This document shows, piece after piece, positions 42,923-51,730 of a stretch of 64,000 nucleotides of DNA (within the stretch, counting starts at the first letter, position 1; each line of letters opens with the position of its first letter). The notes below the pieces were generated by a model. That model saw only the letters and a program-made list of their open reading frames with translations. It did not search any database and was not told the DNA's origin. Origin of the DNA: VAZQ01 sp035300505. GTDB lineage: Bacteria; Pseudomonadota; Alphaproteobacteria; Rhizobiales; Xanthobacteraceae. The stretch is from the NCBI GenBank assembly GCA_035300505.1, contig DATGVJ010000374.1, forward strand, positions 4,704-68,703, written 5' to 3'. The translations under genes were made by a program, and so were the position numbers.

Positions 42923-44432
42923 TCAATTCTTTGTTCTGGCCTGCGACACGGCCGCAAAGGCGTCGACGTGGCCGGCGCCAAAATCCTTCTCGCGTCCCTT
43001 GCCGAGCGTCTTGGCGGAGCGCGTCAACAGGCGGCGAACGTCAGCCGGCGTGAGCGAGGGGTTGCGTTCGATCAGCAAGGCTGCGACGCCGCTGACATTC
43101 GCGGAAGCAACGGACGTCCCCCGTGGTGAATTGATAAGTGCCGCTTGGCGCGGCTACCAGCACGTCAACGCCAGGAGCCGCCACCGCGATATGAGAACCA
43201 CGATTGGCGCCCGCGAACAACGAGTCGCTGGCGTCGGTCGCCGTCACCGCAATCACATTCGGATCGGCTGCCGGAAAAAGTGGAGGCGAGCGCGGGCCCG
43301 CATTGCCGGCTGCCGCAATCAAAACGATGCCTTTGCGCGCCGTCTTTGCCAGCGCGTCCTTGAGGCGCGGATCAGCGGGCCCGGCGAAGCTCATATTGAC
43401 GATGCGTGCGCCCTTCTCGGCCGCCCAATCCAAACCCTTGATGATGTTGAATGTCGTGCCTTCCGCGCTGTTGGACTTCGTGCTGAATGCCCGCACGGTC
43501 AACAGGGCCACACGCGGCGCGGTGCCAAGCACCGTGCGCCGCGACGCAATGGCGCCCGCCATGCCGGTGCCGTGCGGATGGGCGGTCGTATCATCGCTCG
43601 CGGCGTCCAGATTATCCACGACCGCGCCGGCAAGATCGGGATGCGATGCATCGACACCAGAATCGATGACCGCGACCAGAACGCGATTGCCGGTCGCCAG
43701 ACGGTGCGCCTCCGAGAGGTGAAGTTTTTCCGGTGCATACTGGTCACCGCTCGCTGCCGGCAACGCACTCAATTCGGTCTGCGCGAGTTTAAAAAGATGA
43801 TTTGCCTGCGCCCCGGCGACCTCCGGATCGAAGCGCGATATGTTGACGATCACGGCCCCAACCGGAACATTGCTGTCGATCCGCCAGCGATGCAACGTGC
43901 GTCCCGTCAACCGAAAGGTTTTGGTCTCGACACGCGTCATCCGGTGAGCCGCCGCGATACGATTGAGCGTCGGCTCACCGACGTTCGCCGGAATGTCGAG
44001 GATGACCTCGTCGAACACATGTGGTGCGCCGGCCAGTGGAAGACTGAAGCCGTTGCGCAGCTGCGTCGTGACGGGCCCGGATTTCGGCGCAGGCCCGCGC
44101 GACGGCGGCAGATCGAACGGCTGTTGCGGCGGCAATGAAACCTGCCGCAACGGCGGGTCCGGCGGAAGCGAGCTGTGGTCCACGTCGGTCCGGTCAGGCG
44201 GCGTCCGGTCGCCAAATATCTTTGTGCCGAGGAACAGTCCCAAGACGCCGGCAGCCACGCCGCCGACCACGTACCAAATGACTTTGTTGTTGTTGTTGCC
44301 GCCGCCGCCGGACGGCCCGGGAGGCGGAGGAGGACAAAGGGAAGTGCATACCTGGGCCTGGGCAGCCCGAACGATCGACGAGACCGCCAAGACAGCGGCC
44401 AACAGCACGCGAATGAGTGTCGTCCTGGTCAT
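42923..44432 (-). pseudogene. Subtilisin-like protease interrupted by one frameshift
   Basis: Signal peptide, a Pro/Gly-rich segment (CPPPPPGPSGGGGNNNN), one transmembrane helix, a linker and an S8 peptidase domain with Asp in LVAVIDSGVDASHPDL and His in HPHGTGMAGAI. The Ser motif is present only in a shifted frame: TTG then GTSVASANVSGVAALLIERN and a normal end at DFGAGHVDAFAAVSQA. The shift is caused by one extra base in a run of five identical bases (C5 on the plus strand, 43118-43122). In the original frame the product ends soon after, without the Ser. It could be a true pseudogene, a phase-variable tract or an assembly error. Confidence 0.85.
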
Positions 44433-44884
44433 GGCTTGAAGAGCCCCCGCCAAATCCGCCAAAGAAGCGATACCCCGCTGTCACGATGGCATGGCGAAAC
44501 TGTGTTTTCACCCGGCCATCTGTGGAACCAAGGAAATTCAGGCTCTAAATTGAGCCCGCCTCATTGGAATATCCCCGCGGCGGAGCTTATAGGTCCCCCA
44601 AATGAGAGTCACTACTTTCCGGCGAAGTCGCCGCCGCCAAGAGAAGCCGTCAGCCGACAAATAACCTACAAGGCTTTGCCACGAGTGCCACCGCAAATCT
44701 GTCGTGCGCATAACTCTGCGCCCCAGCGTAAACTTAATGTTTCTGCTGCTGACAACCCTCCACAGCTTCCCCTTTTCGATCAGATTGGCGCGCAACTCGC
44801 GGGACCACCTTCGATTGTTGGGAACTGAGAGCCGGCTCCCGCGTTAAGTATTGTGCACAAACTCTTAGAAGAGGGAGTTGCAAG
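44433..44884. other. Intergenic region without recognised genes
   Basis: About 450 nt between the divergent subtilase and the 44885 gene. Open frames on both strands have no protein-like features. Promoters for both flanking genes should lie here, but no motif can be named. Confidence 0.45.
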
Positions 44885-45226
44885 ATGATCCGTGATCCAC
44901 AGAACATTTCCCCCGTCGAACCGACGTACCGTGACCCGAACATCGATCCAACTGCAGACCCGCGTTATGAAGCGCGCAAGGGCATGGATGCCGGAACTAT
45001 TGTGGGTATAGCGTTAGGTCTTGTCATGCTTCTCGCAGCGGGTGCTGTGTGGATATTCGCGCCGGAAAAAACGACGACAGCCATCAATCCACCACCGACG
45101 ACGACAGGTCAGGGCAATACCTTGCCGCAAACGCGGCCCGCTCCGGCACCGGCAACTTCGCCTGCGGCTCCGTCAGCGCCCGACACGAATCCCGGCGTCG
45201 ATGGATCGCCTGCGATGAAGAAATAA
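44885..45226 (+). CDS. Small single-pass membrane protein of unknown function
   Basis: Protein of 113 aa: a polar N-terminus (MIRDPQNISPVEPTYRDPNI), one transmembrane helix (TIVGIALGLVMLLAAGAVWI, about residues 38-57), and a Pro/Thr/Ala-rich periplasmic tail (TRPAPAPATSPAAPSAP). GGGAG lies 9 nt before the ATG. The composition fits a flexible envelope tether; no family is recognised. Confidence 0.65.
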   Translation: MIRDPQNISPVEPTYRDPNIDPTADPRYEARKGMDAGTIVGIALGLVMLLAAGAVWIFAPEKTTTAINPPPTTTGQGNTLPQTRPAPAPATSPAAPSAPDTNPGVDGSPAMKK

Positions 45227-45255
45227 GGTCCCGTTCACGAAGCTAATTTTTTGAC

Positions 45256-45290
45256 AAAACGGCCGGCCCCACGAGGTCGAGGGGCCGGCC
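45256..45290 (-). terminator. Terminator of the HbpS/GlcG-like gene at 45304
   Basis: GGCCGGCCCC and GGGGCCGGCC form a perfect 10-bp stem around a 10-nt loop; on the minus strand it is followed by GTTTTG. It lies 13 nt past the stop of the minus-strand gene. Confidence 0.65.
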
Positions 45291-45303
45291 TGTCGGAGTT
45301 GGG

Positions 45304-45795
45304 TTACTTCAGTTGATCCGCAACCTTGTCGAGGCCGGCCTTGACGCAGGCTTCGTCCTTGTCGCCGCCGGGTGCACCGGAAGCACCGGCCGCGCCGATC
45401 GTCACATTGCCGACGTTGATCGGCAGCGCGCCGCGCGCCGGGATCATGTTGCCCAGGCGCAGCGCGCCTGCGTTGGGTGTCTTGGCGACGTTTTCGGCAA
45501 ACTGGCCAGAGGGGATGCGCTGCCCGCGCGAAGCCAGCGCCTTGCGCATGGAATTCTCCATGGTGTGCGGGCCGGTATTGTCGCCGCGCATCGCGACCAG
45601 GATTTCGCCCATATTGCCGATCACGTGCACGGACACGTTATAGCCCTGCTGCTTGCAGGTCTCGATGGCGGTCTGGGCGATCGTGACGGCAATCGGAAGC
45701 GAGAGTTGCTTGGTGGTGAGGAGCTGCGCATTTGCGCCGCTGGTGGCGCAGCAAGCGAGAGCGAGGGCAGCGATACCGCATGCGGTTTTGATCAT
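45304..45795 (-). CDS. HbpS/GlcG-family haem-binding-like secreted protein (copy A)
   Basis: Protein of 163 aa. Signal peptide (SGANAQ, about residue 22), then the GlcG/HbpS fold: LPIAVTIAQTAIETCKQQGY, NVSVHVIGNMGEILVAMRGD, SMRKALASRGQRIPSG, and the conserved end GAAGASGAPGGDKDEACVKA with a Cys. Family members bind haem or Fe and, in Streptomyces, sense redox stress. The ATG at 45795 is preceded by AGGGAG 9 nt away. It follows the paralogue at 45871 by 75 nt. Confidence 0.87.
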   Translation of the reverse strand: MIKTACGIAALALACCATSGANAQLLTTKQLSLPIAVTIAQTAIETCKQQGYNVSVHVIGNMGEILVAMRGDNTGPHTMENSMRKALASRGQRIPSGQFAENVAKTPNAGALRLGNMIPARGALPINVGNVTIGAAGASGAPGGDKDEACVKAGLDKVADQLK

Positions 45796-45870
45796 GATGT
45801 TATTCTCCCTGATGCCAGCCATGATGCCGGACTGGCGATGAATCTGTTCAACGGTGATTGCGGTGCCGGA

Positions 45871-46374
45871 TTACTTGAGGTCGTCCTTGACCTTGTCGAT
45901 ACCGGCCTGGGCGCAGACCTCGTCCTTGTCACCGCCCGGCGCACCGGAGATGCCAACCGAGCCGATTGTTTCTTCGCCGATCTTGATCGGCAAAGCGCCG
46001 CGGGCCGCCACGATGTTGGCAAGCATCAACTGCGCGGCAACCGGATTCTGGCCGACGTTATCGGCAAACTTGCCGGATTCGATGCGGAAGGTGCGCGACG
46101 TATAGGCCTTCTTGAACGAATTCTCGTAGGTGTTGACGCCCGCCAAGGGATTGCGAATACCCACGATCGTCTCGGCGTTGCGGCCCAGCACATGGACCGA
46201 GACGTTGTAGCCAGCTGCCTTACAGTTGTCGATCGCGGTCATCGCAATCGTCGTCGCCATGGCGATCGATATATCCTTGTGCGCGAGAACCTGGGCATTC
46301 GCGGAATTCACGAAGCCTGCGGCGAGGGTCGCCGCCAATGCCAGCCCTGCGGCACGACACGTTGTTTGAGACAT
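45871..46374 (-). CDS. HbpS/GlcG-family haem-binding-like secreted protein (copy B)
   Basis: Protein of 167 aa, a paralogue of copy A: signal peptide (NSANAQ), AMATTIAMTAIDNCKAAGYN, VSVHVLGRNAETIVGIRNP, and the end GSVGISGAPGGDKDEVCAQA. The two differ throughout but keep the same length and the same Cys positions, so they may form a hetero-oligomer. Copy B is upstream and probably co-transcribed with copy A. Confidence 0.88.
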   Translation of the reverse strand: MSQTTCRAAGLALAATLAAGFVNSANAQVLAHKDISIAMATTIAMTAIDNCKAAGYNVSVHVLGRNAETIVGIRNPLAGVNTYENSFKKAYTSRTFRIESGKFADNVGQNPVAAQLMLANIVAARGALPIKIGEETIGSVGISGAPGGDKDEVCAQAGIDKVKDDLK

Positions 46375-46693
46375 TGAGTCACTCCTCCGGTTTTATGCCG
46401 AACGATCACGTGAACTCCGCGACCGCGGCGGTTGGTATTTCATTCTATACTGTCGACAGCCACGAAGAAGTCGCAACGAAGATGTCACCTGGACATTCGA
46501 CTAATCGCCGCAAATCTCGGGGCTGCCACCAGCTTGGACGTTGCTGGGGTATGGCAGCTTACTCCGGCCCGTCGCACAAGCCAACCTGGACATGGAAACT
46601 TCGGTGTGGCCGGACGGACGCCCGTCCGGACGGCGTTACAGGGGGGCGCAGCCGCTCTAGCCTGTAAACCCTTGGTAGCCCCCTGCCCCCAGG
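46375..46693. other. Gap between msrB and the HbpS-like pair
   Basis: About 320 nt. It contains a short GGCCGGACGG/CCGTCCGGAC inverted repeat near 46612-46633, but no gene was recognised. It must contain the promoter of the HbpS-like genes. Confidence 0.4.
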
Positions 46694-47095
46694 TCATTCC
46701 GGCTTGAAATTCATCGCCACGCCATTGATGCAATAGCGCAAATGCGTGGGCGGCGGGCCGTCCTCGAAGACATGGCCGAGATGACCGCCGCAGCGGCTGC
46801 AATGCACTTCGGTACGGACCATGCCGTGGGTGCGATCCACCGTATTCTCGGTCGACCCCGCCTCCGGATCGTTGAAGCTTGGCCAGCCGGTGCCGCTTTC
46901 GAACTTTTTCTTGGAAACAAACAAGGCTTGATCGCAGCCGGCGCAGTAAAACGTGCCGGCGCGCTTTTCGTAATTGAGCGCGCAGCTGCCGGGCCGCTCG
47001 GTCGCGTGGTGGCGAAGGACCTGATATTGCTCGGGGGTCAGCAGACGACGCCACTCCTCGTCCGTGTGCGTGACCGCATACTGCTTGTCGACCAT
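46694..47095 (-). CDS. msrB: Peptide-methionine (R)-S-oxide reductase MsrB
   Basis: Protein of 133 aa, no signal peptide, so cytoplasmic. It repairs the R form of oxidised methionine. The zinc-binding CxxC pairs are CAGCDQALF and CSRCGGHLGH; the catalytic Cys is in RYCINGVAMNF; the sequence YQVLRHHATERPGS is the usual start of the family. It lies downstream of the haem-binding-like pair and close to two drug-efflux-type MFS genes, but each appears separately controlled. Confidence 0.95.
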   Translation of the reverse strand: MVDKQYAVTHTDEEWRRLLTPEQYQVLRHHATERPGSCALNYEKRAGTFYCAGCDQALFVSKKKFESGTGWPSFNDPEAGSTENTVDRTHGMVRTEVHCSRCGGHLGHVFEDGPPPTHLRYCINGVAMNFKPE

Positions 47096-47177
47096 TTTCT
47101 TTACTCCGCGCCGGGGGGTGTAAGAAAATATAGTTATATTTTCTTGTTTGTCTCAAGAACTTTGTACGAACTCGAAC

Positions 47178-48653
47178 TCAGGCCGCAGGTCCATGCAAGG
47201 GCCGCTCTTCAAGCAGGATCACGGCGACCAGTCCAATGATCGAAACTGCCAACGCCGCCACGAAGACATAGCGGAACACTTGCCCAACCGCGACCCCACT
47301 CGCGCCTGCTTGCGTCACCGTCAATTCGACACCGATGCCGCCGCGCTCCGGCGTAACGCCGAGGCCGGCAAGCAATATCGCCCCCATGATTGCGACCACC
47401 AAGGCGCTCGCCAGCGCGCGAAAGAAGTTCATCGCGCCGGTCGCAGTCCCAACGTCGCGGCGCTCCACTGCATTTTGGATCGACACGGTCGCAATGGGAA
47501 ATACCGAGCCGACGCCGAGGCCGATCACACCAGTGATAAAAATCACCCAGCCAAGCTGCATCTCCGGCCAGCAGGCGAGCGCCGCAACCGCAATGGTCGC
47601 GAGCGTCATTCCGATCGTGGGAGAAATCTTGTAGTGGGGGAGATGCATCATCGCTCGTCCCGACAGCATCGAACCGGGCGTGGTGAGCACGATGACGGGA
47701 ACGAGCGCGAGACCGGATTGCGTGGCGCTGAGCTTGTGCACGACCTGATAGTAGAGCGGCATGTAGATCATGAACCCTGTCATCATGCCGAGCGCGCAGG
47801 ACGTCGCCGTCGTGCCCACACGCATCACCGGATTGGCCAATACGCCGAGCGGCAGGAACGGCTCATCGACGCGGTGAAGCCACCACGAAAACCCAAGGGT
47901 GAAAACAATCGAAAGAAGCAGCAACACAAGGATCGTGGACGAGATCCAGGGAACACGCGTGCCGCCCGAGGTCAGCACCAAGAGAAGCGCCACGGCAGCA
48001 AGGATCATCAAACTCGCCCCGATGATGTCGAGCCGATGCGAGCGCCCCTGCGGCGGCAGGCGCTTCATGGCCGTCGAGGAGAGCCACGCAGCGCACAGGC
48101 CGAGCGGTACATTGAGCCAGAAGATCCATGACCAGTGCCATTTGTCTGCGATGACGCCGCCCAGCACCGGCCCCACCACTCCGGCTGCAATCCAGGCGGT
48201 GCCCATATAGGCTTGATATCTGCCGCGCTCGCGCGGCGCGACCATATCGGCGACCGTCGTTTGCACCATCGGCGTGATGCCGCCGCCGCCGATCCCCTGC
48301 AGCACCCGCCCGGCGATGAGGACCGCCATGCTGGATGCCACGGCCGACAGCGCGGATCCCGCAATGAACAGGCCGAGCGCAACCAGCATCATGACGCGAC
48401 GACCATGAATATCGGAGAGTTTGCCATAAAGCGGCGCCACCACCGTCGACGATAGCAGGTAGGCGATGATCACCCAGGAGAGATTCTGGAAATCGTCAAG
48501 CTCGCGTCCGATGGTCGGCAGCGCACTAGCCACGATGGTCTGGTTCACGGCCGAGAGGAACCCACCCATCATGAGTGCGTAAAAAATCCGGCGGATATCC
48601 TTGCGGGACAACGGCGGCGCGGCCCCACCTCCACGCTCCTGCAACGGACTCAT
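47178..48653 (-). CDS. MFS efflux pump, DHA2/EmrB type (second of a pair)
   Basis: Protein of 491 aa with about fourteen transmembrane helices. Motifs: GGFLSAVNQTIVASALPTIG at helix 1 (motif D1 region), LYGKLSDIHGRRVMM (motif A), and AGRVLQGIGGGGITPM (motif C/B region). The start at 48653 overlaps the stop of the upstream MFS gene (ATGA), so the two pumps are made from one transcript. Substrates are unknown; DHA2 members export drugs or acidic compounds. Confidence 0.92.
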   Translation of the reverse strand: MSPLQERGGGAAPPLSRKDIRRIFYALMMGGFLSAVNQTIVASALPTIGRELDDFQNLSWVIIAYLLSSTVVAPLYGKLSDIHGRRVMMLVALGLFIAGSALSAVASSMAVLIAGRVLQGIGGGGITPMVQTTVADMVAPRERGRYQAYMGTAWIAAGVVGPVLGGVIADKWHWSWIFWLNVPLGLCAAWLSSTAMKRLPPQGRSHRLDIIGASLMILAAVALLLVLTSGGTRVPWISSTILVLLLLSIVFTLGFSWWLHRVDEPFLPLGVLANPVMRVGTTATSCALGMMTGFMIYMPLYYQVVHKLSATQSGLALVPVIVLTTPGSMLSGRAMMHLPHYKISPTIGMTLATIAVAALACWPEMQLGWVIFITGVIGLGVGSVFPIATVSIQNAVERRDVGTATGAMNFFRALASALVVAIMGAILLAGLGVTPERGGIGVELTVTQAGASGVAVGQVFRYVFVAALAVSIIGLVAVILLEERPLHGPAA

Positions 48654-50152
48654 TCCGGCTCCCGTGCGCGGACGTACGGACCGCCCAATGGGCGTTCTTC
48701 GATGACCGCGACTGCGATACATGCAAGCCCAAGAAAGAACGCAGCCGCCACGAAGACCAGCCGAAACTTTTGTGCAAGCTCACTTGCCGACGCACCCGCG
48801 TTAGCCATTTTGTCGAGCGTGCCGCCAGGCACGGCCACATCGAGCCCGGAGAGCACAATCGCCGCGAACGCTGCCACGATGATTGCACCTCCAAGCGACC
48901 GAAAGAAGTTCAGTGTCCCGGTCGCGATGCCGAATTGATGCGGCAATACCGCATTCTGAACGATCACAGTGGTCGTCGGATACATAGGGCCCATCCCTAT
49001 TCCGGCGAGAGTCATAAAAGCCGTGACCGCAACCAGCGACCAACCGGACGGCCAGATCGCCAGCAGGACCAAAACCACGACGGCGAGCGGCGCGGCATAA
49101 ACCGGGACGCGCTTGTAGTGTTGCACCCGAACGATCAGGCGTCCCGCGAGCAACGATCCGAGCGTTGCGCCGCCCATGAAGCCGATAAGTACAATACCAG
49201 AAGCGCTGGCCGAAAGACCCAAGACCAGTTCGATATAGAGTGGGATGAAGATCGACAGGCCGATAATCGTGCCGATGCTGAAGAAGCCCGCGATCACAAT
49301 GCCGCATATCACGGGTTCGCGCAGCACCGACAGCGGGATGAACGGCTCCGGCGCCCGGATGAGGCGCCACCAGAAGCCGATCCACAACAACGCCGAGGCG
49401 CCGAAAAGAAACCCGATCGGCAGCGAAATCCATGGATAGCGTATCCCACCCCAACTCAATGCCAAAAGTAATACGACCGTGGCGGCGACCATCGCGGCAG
49501 CGCCGACTAGGTCGAGCCGGTGGGGCCGGTCATTGCGCGGCAGCCGGCGTAGCGCGCGATCGGTCATGACCAGAGCCGCAACTCCCAACGGCAGGTTGAT
49601 CCAGAAGATCAACGACCAATGCAAGTGGTCCGTGAAAAAGCCCCCGAGGACAGGCCCAATGATGCTCGCCGCCATGAACATCGTCGAGGAATAGCCTTGA
49701 ACGATTGGGCGCTCGCGCGGGCTCAACAAATCGGCGATCACGGTTTGCGCAAGCGGCAAGAGTCCGCCGCCACCGAGTCCCTGGAGCGCCCGTCCGGCGA
49801 TGAGAAGTGGCACGGTGGGCGCGACCGCACAGCCCAGCGACCCTGCAATGAATATGCCGATGCTGATCAGCATCATGCGGCGCCGGCCATAAATGTCGGA
49901 AAGCTTGCCGAACAGCGGCGTCGCCACTGTGGCGCTGATGAGATAGGCGGTCACAACCCACGAAAGGTTCTCGACATCGCCGAGTACCCGCCCCATCGTA
50001 GGCAAGGCCGGTGCCACGATGGTCTGTTCGAGCGCGGAGAGAAACATCGCCAGCATGATGCCGAAGATGATCGAGAGCGCAGCTGCGTGACTTTGCCCCA
50101 ACGCAGGCCCGACATTGCTCGTCTCATCGGACTGCCGGTTTGAATCGTTCAT
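48650..50152 (-). CDS. MFS efflux pump, DHA2/EmrB type (first of a pair)
   Basis: Protein of about 500 aa with about fourteen transmembrane helices: MLAMFLSALEQTIVAPALPT, LFGKLSDIYGRRRMM (motif A), AGRALQGLGGGGLLPLAQ, and LSPRERPIVQGY. It is clearly a paralogue of the gene that follows. Neither candidate start (ATG 50152, or GTG five codons upstream) has a good ribosome site. No EmrA-like adaptor is next to the pair. Confidence 0.9.
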   Translation of the reverse strand: MNDSNRQSDETSNVGPALGQSHAAALSIIFGIMLAMFLSALEQTIVAPALPTMGRVLGDVENLSWVVTAYLISATVATPLFGKLSDIYGRRRMMLISIGIFIAGSLGCAVAPTVPLLIAGRALQGLGGGGLLPLAQTVIADLLSPRERPIVQGYSSTMFMAASIIGPVLGGFFTDHLHWSLIFWINLPLGVAALVMTDRALRRLPRNDRPHRLDLVGAAAMVAATVVLLLALSWGGIRYPWISLPIGFLFGASALLWIGFWWRLIRAPEPFIPLSVLREPVICGIVIAGFFSIGTIIGLSIFIPLYIELVLGLSASASGIVLIGFMGGATLGSLLAGRLIVRVQHYKRVPVYAAPLAVVVLVLLAIWPSGWSLVAVTAFMTLAGIGMGPMYPTTTVIVQNAVLPHQFGIATGTLNFFRSLGGAIIVAAFAAIVLSGLDVAVPGGTLDKMANAGASASELAQKFRLVFVAAAFFLGLACIAVAVIEERPLGGPYVRAREPE

Positions 50153-50341
50153 GGGTTGCTGTCGCACGGCCTCACCGCAAGGCGCAAGTTCGCGCTTAGC
50201 TTCCGTTCTGGTCGCCCAGACGAGGCACGGGGCTGATTTGCCCTTAGACCATCGTATTCTTGCGTGTGGACTGGACGGTCGTTGGCCGTCGTTGGCCGGA
50301 TGGTGCCTTGACTATACAACCCCAATGGGGTACCTGAACGT

Positions 50342-50688
50342 ATGCGCCGTCAACCTGTTTCTGTGATCGAGTTTGCCGGGTACGGCGGCGCGCAAGCGAG
50401 TTGCTCACACCAGGAGAGCAGGACGCGGTCATTGATCTCGTCGCCTTTGATCCGACCTGCGGAGACCTGATCCCTGAAACAGGAGGATTGCGGAAAGTCC
50501 GAATCGGCCGCGGTGGAACCGGCAAACGAGGTGGAGCGCGCGTCGTCTATTATTTCCATTCGGTCGATTTACCAATTTTCCTGCTCGCCCTTTATGCAAA
50601 AAACGAGAAGAGCGACTTGACGGCGGCGGAGAAAAAAGAATTTACAACACAGGTGAACAAGTTGGTGAAGCAATGGCGAAAAACATAA
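50342..50688 (+). pseudogene. RelE/HigB-like toxin with an N-terminal frameshift
   Basis: The main frame (from about 50383) encodes LLTPGEQDAVIDLVAFDPTC, then GDLIPETGGLRKVRIGRGGT, GGARVVYYFHS, PIFLLALYAKNEKSDL and TTQVNKLVKQWRK, the standard RelE/HigB mRNA-interferase fold with the conserved KRGGARVVYY strand. It has no ATG. An ATG at 50342 begins the expected N-terminus (MRRQPVSVIEFAGY) in another frame; restoring one base near 50383 would join them. A TTG at 50401 could give a shortened 95-aa protein. So the toxin is either disabled or the base is a sequence error. Confidence 0.75.
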
Positions 50689-50984
50689 CACCGCGCTTGG
50701 CCGACGACATCCGCGCCAGCCTGCATGAAGCACTCGACTACGCAGCCGGCAAGGGAACTAAGGCCGTCGTCCACCGAGTGGTACCGCACGATACAGATGC
50801 CCGCGAAGCGCGACTCAAGCTTGGCCTCTCGCAGCTTGAATTCGCGTCGTTCATTGGCACCGCCGTCGGCACCGTACGCAAATGGGAACTCGGCACACGC
50901 CGCCCCTCCGGAGCCGCACGTACGCTTATCGACGTTATCAAGGCAGAGCCCAGCGCCGTTCGCCGAGCACTAATGAAGGGCTAA
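50673..50984 (+). CDS. HigA-like XRE-family antitoxin
   Basis: Protein of 103 aa overlapping the toxin frame by 16 nt. A DNA-binding helix-turn-helix is seen at about residues 49-85: ARLKLGLSQLEFASFIGTAV, GTVRKWELGTRRPSG, followed by a short helix (AARTLIDVIKAEPSAVRRAL). It would neutralise the toxin and repress the operon. The toxin-first order matches higBA-type systems. The stop overlaps the end of the convergent YcgN-like gene by 4 nt. Confidence 0.88.
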   Translation: MAKNITPRLADDIRASLHEALDYAAGKGTKAVVHRVVPHDTDAREARLKLGLSQLEFASFIGTAVGTVRKWELGTRRPSGAARTLIDVIKAEPSAVRRALMKG

Positions 50985-51466
50985 GGCTTTTTCCGTGCAG
51001 CCTTCGGAATTCGGACCGGCCAGCTTACGATCCGGCCTTCGAGGTCTTCGTCCGGAACATCGTCCTCGCAGGCCCCGACCTTGCCGCGGACCGAGATGCC
51101 GGCTTGGTGGACGCTGTCGGGATCCCCGGAAACCAGGGGATGCCACCAATAGAGGTCGCGGCCGTCGGCCAGCAGGCGATAGCCGCAGGTTGGCGGTAAC
51201 CAGACGATTTTCTTTACATTTCTGGGGGTTAGACGGACGCAATCCTTCACCTTCTTGGATCGGTTGGGATAATCCTGACAGCGGCAGGTCTCTCCGTCGA
51301 GCAACCGGCAGCCCACGTCGGTAAAAAAGGTTCGCGAACTGTCGTCGGCGTCTTCGAGCTTGACCAGACAGCATCTCCCGCACCCATCACAGAGGCTTTC
51401 CCATTCCGAATCTGTCATATTCTCCAATGACTTACGTTTCCAGAAAGGAACCTCATCGCGAGCCAT
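50981..51466 (-). CDS. YcgN/UPF0260-family cysteine-cluster protein
   Basis: Protein of 161 aa with the cysteine cluster LCDGCGRCCLVKLED near residues 25-40, further cysteines in VGCRLLDGETCRCQDYPNRS and LPPTCGYRLLADGRDLYWWH, and the ending FPDEDLEG-like VPDEDLEGRIVSWPVR. The spacing matches the UPF0260 family, which probably binds zinc or an iron-sulfur cluster. The ATG at 51466 begins the family-typical MARDEVPFWKRKSL and has GGGA 7 nt upstream. Confidence 0.9.
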   Translation of the reverse strand: MARDEVPFWKRKSLENMTDSEWESLCDGCGRCCLVKLEDADDSSRTFFTDVGCRLLDGETCRCQDYPNRSKKVKDCVRLTPRNVKKIVWLPPTCGYRLLADGRDLYWWHPLVSGDPDSVHQAGISVRGKVGACEDDVPDEDLEGRIVSWPVRIPKAARKKP

Positions 51467-51730
51467 TATTGTGTCCCATTCCTTAGGTCTATGTGCGAGC
51501 TTAACATGCAACCTGAAATCCTACAGGATGATAGCGCGTGTCATCCATAAATGATGCTTTTTAACTTCATACTGTGGCTTCCGTGCAATAGTGTGGGCCC
51601 GTAGGATCAGGTAAAGAATCAGTGCGGCAGATCCGATCCTGCTGCAACCCGTCGTCATGGCGACCTCTTGGGGCAACCCTGGGGGCGACCTTGGGGCGGG
51701 TTTGAGGAGGCGGTCAGCGAGAGGGGCCCA

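Noticed and set aside
42870..44138. Plus-strand open frame of 422 codons
   Set aside because: Antisense to the subtilase; no protein-like features. The subtilase frames carry the catalytic motifs.
45313..46377. Plus-strand open frame of 354 codons across the HbpS-like pair
   Set aside because: Its internal similarity simply mirrors the two paralogous minus-strand genes.
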